From contig NZ_NFIZ01000012.1 in assembly GCF_002159625.1 (NCBI RefSeq), positions 1-64,000 of the forward strand: a DNA stretch of 64,000 bases, given 5' to 3'. Of this stretch, positions 63,958 to 64,000 are shown in pieces. Position numbers and translations under genes: made by a program. Source of the stretch: Olsenella sp. An285. GTDB lineage: Bacteria > Actinomycetota > Coriobacteriia > Coriobacteriales > Atopobiaceae. The notes under the pieces were generated by a model. The model had not been told where the DNA came from, did not search any database, and was given only the letters and a program-made list of their open reading frames with translations. Every line of letters begins with the position of its first letter. Position 1 is the first letter of the stretch.

Positions 63958-64000
63958 CTACGGGCGCATGGCCCGCGGGGCACGGGCTACCGCGTCAGCC
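63958..64000 (-). CDS. Possible C-terminus of a gene beyond the window edge
   Basis: Minus-strand frame reading ADAVARAPRAMRP then TAG at 63958-63960, followed by the hairpin at 63903-63935. Only 13 codons are visible, so this is tentative. The plus-strand alternative (AAGGAGG then ATG at 63968) has a spacer of about 15 bases, too long. Confidence 0.3.
   Translation of the reverse strand, partial: ADAVARAPRAMRP

Noticed and set aside
63968-64000. Plus-strand gene start at the window edge
   Set aside because: The AAGGAGG to ATG spacer is about 15 bases, too long for normal initiation; the minus-strand end of a gene is as likely.

Overview
The window is one contiguous chromosomal segment from a high-GC, anaerobic, Gram-positive actinomycete-type bacterium. 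The best guess is class Coriobacteriia, family Atopobiaceae (Olsenella-like). The reasons are the strong G/C third-position bias, a single-subunit pyruvate:ferredoxin oxidoreductase, a PASTA-kinase/FHA/PP2C/SEDS-PBP cluster of actinobacterial type, MurT/GatD cell-wall amidation, and many GTG/TTG starts. The genus is inference. There is no prophage, CRISPR array, rRNA operon or intact insertion sequence. Most genes are housekeeping and intact.

Layout. 1-3.96 kb (minus): 3'-truncated dnaX, two PH-domain membrane proteins (YdbS/YdbT pair) and the small SRP RNA. 4.0-15.5 kb: adenine deaminase, a small membrane protein, two tandem esterases, nucleoside hydrolase with ribokinase, a DUF362 ferredoxin-type protein, pgi, a degenerate uracil-DNA-glycosylase-like protein, thioredoxin and a PAP2 phosphatase. 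15.5-20.3 kb (minus): phosphodiesterase, a LytTR response regulator with a LytS-type kinase, a glycosyltransferase with a repeat tail, and QueT with a structured leader. 20.4-22.6 kb: a fused MurT-GatD. 22.9-26.4 kb: PFOR. 26.7-37.7 kb: C39-like lipoprotein, purH, GNAT, gluQRS, two tRNAs, a deoC-manA-rmlD operon with a divergent GntR regulator, a small gene behind two SOS-box-like sites, and serS. 37.8-49.4 kb: a small membrane protein, an SLH protein, tRNA-Leu, then the envelope-signalling operon (polytopic Ser/Thr kinase, FhaA, FhaB, PP2C, SEDS-PBP fusion, PASTA kinase). 49.7-58.3 kb (minus): tRNA-Arg, a membrane protein, purC, a two-component system, a Tat-type lipoprotein, a TSCPD protein, purB and argH. 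58.4-64 kb: an atypical, probably acquired gene between argH and argG, then argG, glgB and a divergent TetR regulator.

How genes work together. Purine salvage and synthesis (ade, iunH-rbsK, purH, purC, purB) and nucleoside-sugar catabolism (deoC) recur. argH and argG flank an inserted gene. The 39.6-49.4 kb operon couples kinase signalling to septal or lateral wall synthesis, with both synthesis activities (SEDS glycosyltransferase and transpeptidase) in one polypeptide. MurT-GatD supplies the amidated stem peptide.

The most unusual content lies in two places. One is protein architecture: the SEDS-PBP fusion, the MurT-GatD fusion and a polytopic kinase with HLD in place of HRD. The other is the intergenic DNA, which carries at least five families of palindromic repeats. 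These include a 95-bp element present twice in opposite orientation and aligning without gaps, a 28-bp-arm perfect palindrome, and a perfect 20-bp inverted repeat inside a coding sequence. The queT leader and the twin GAAC-N4-GTTC sites are the best regulatory candidates.
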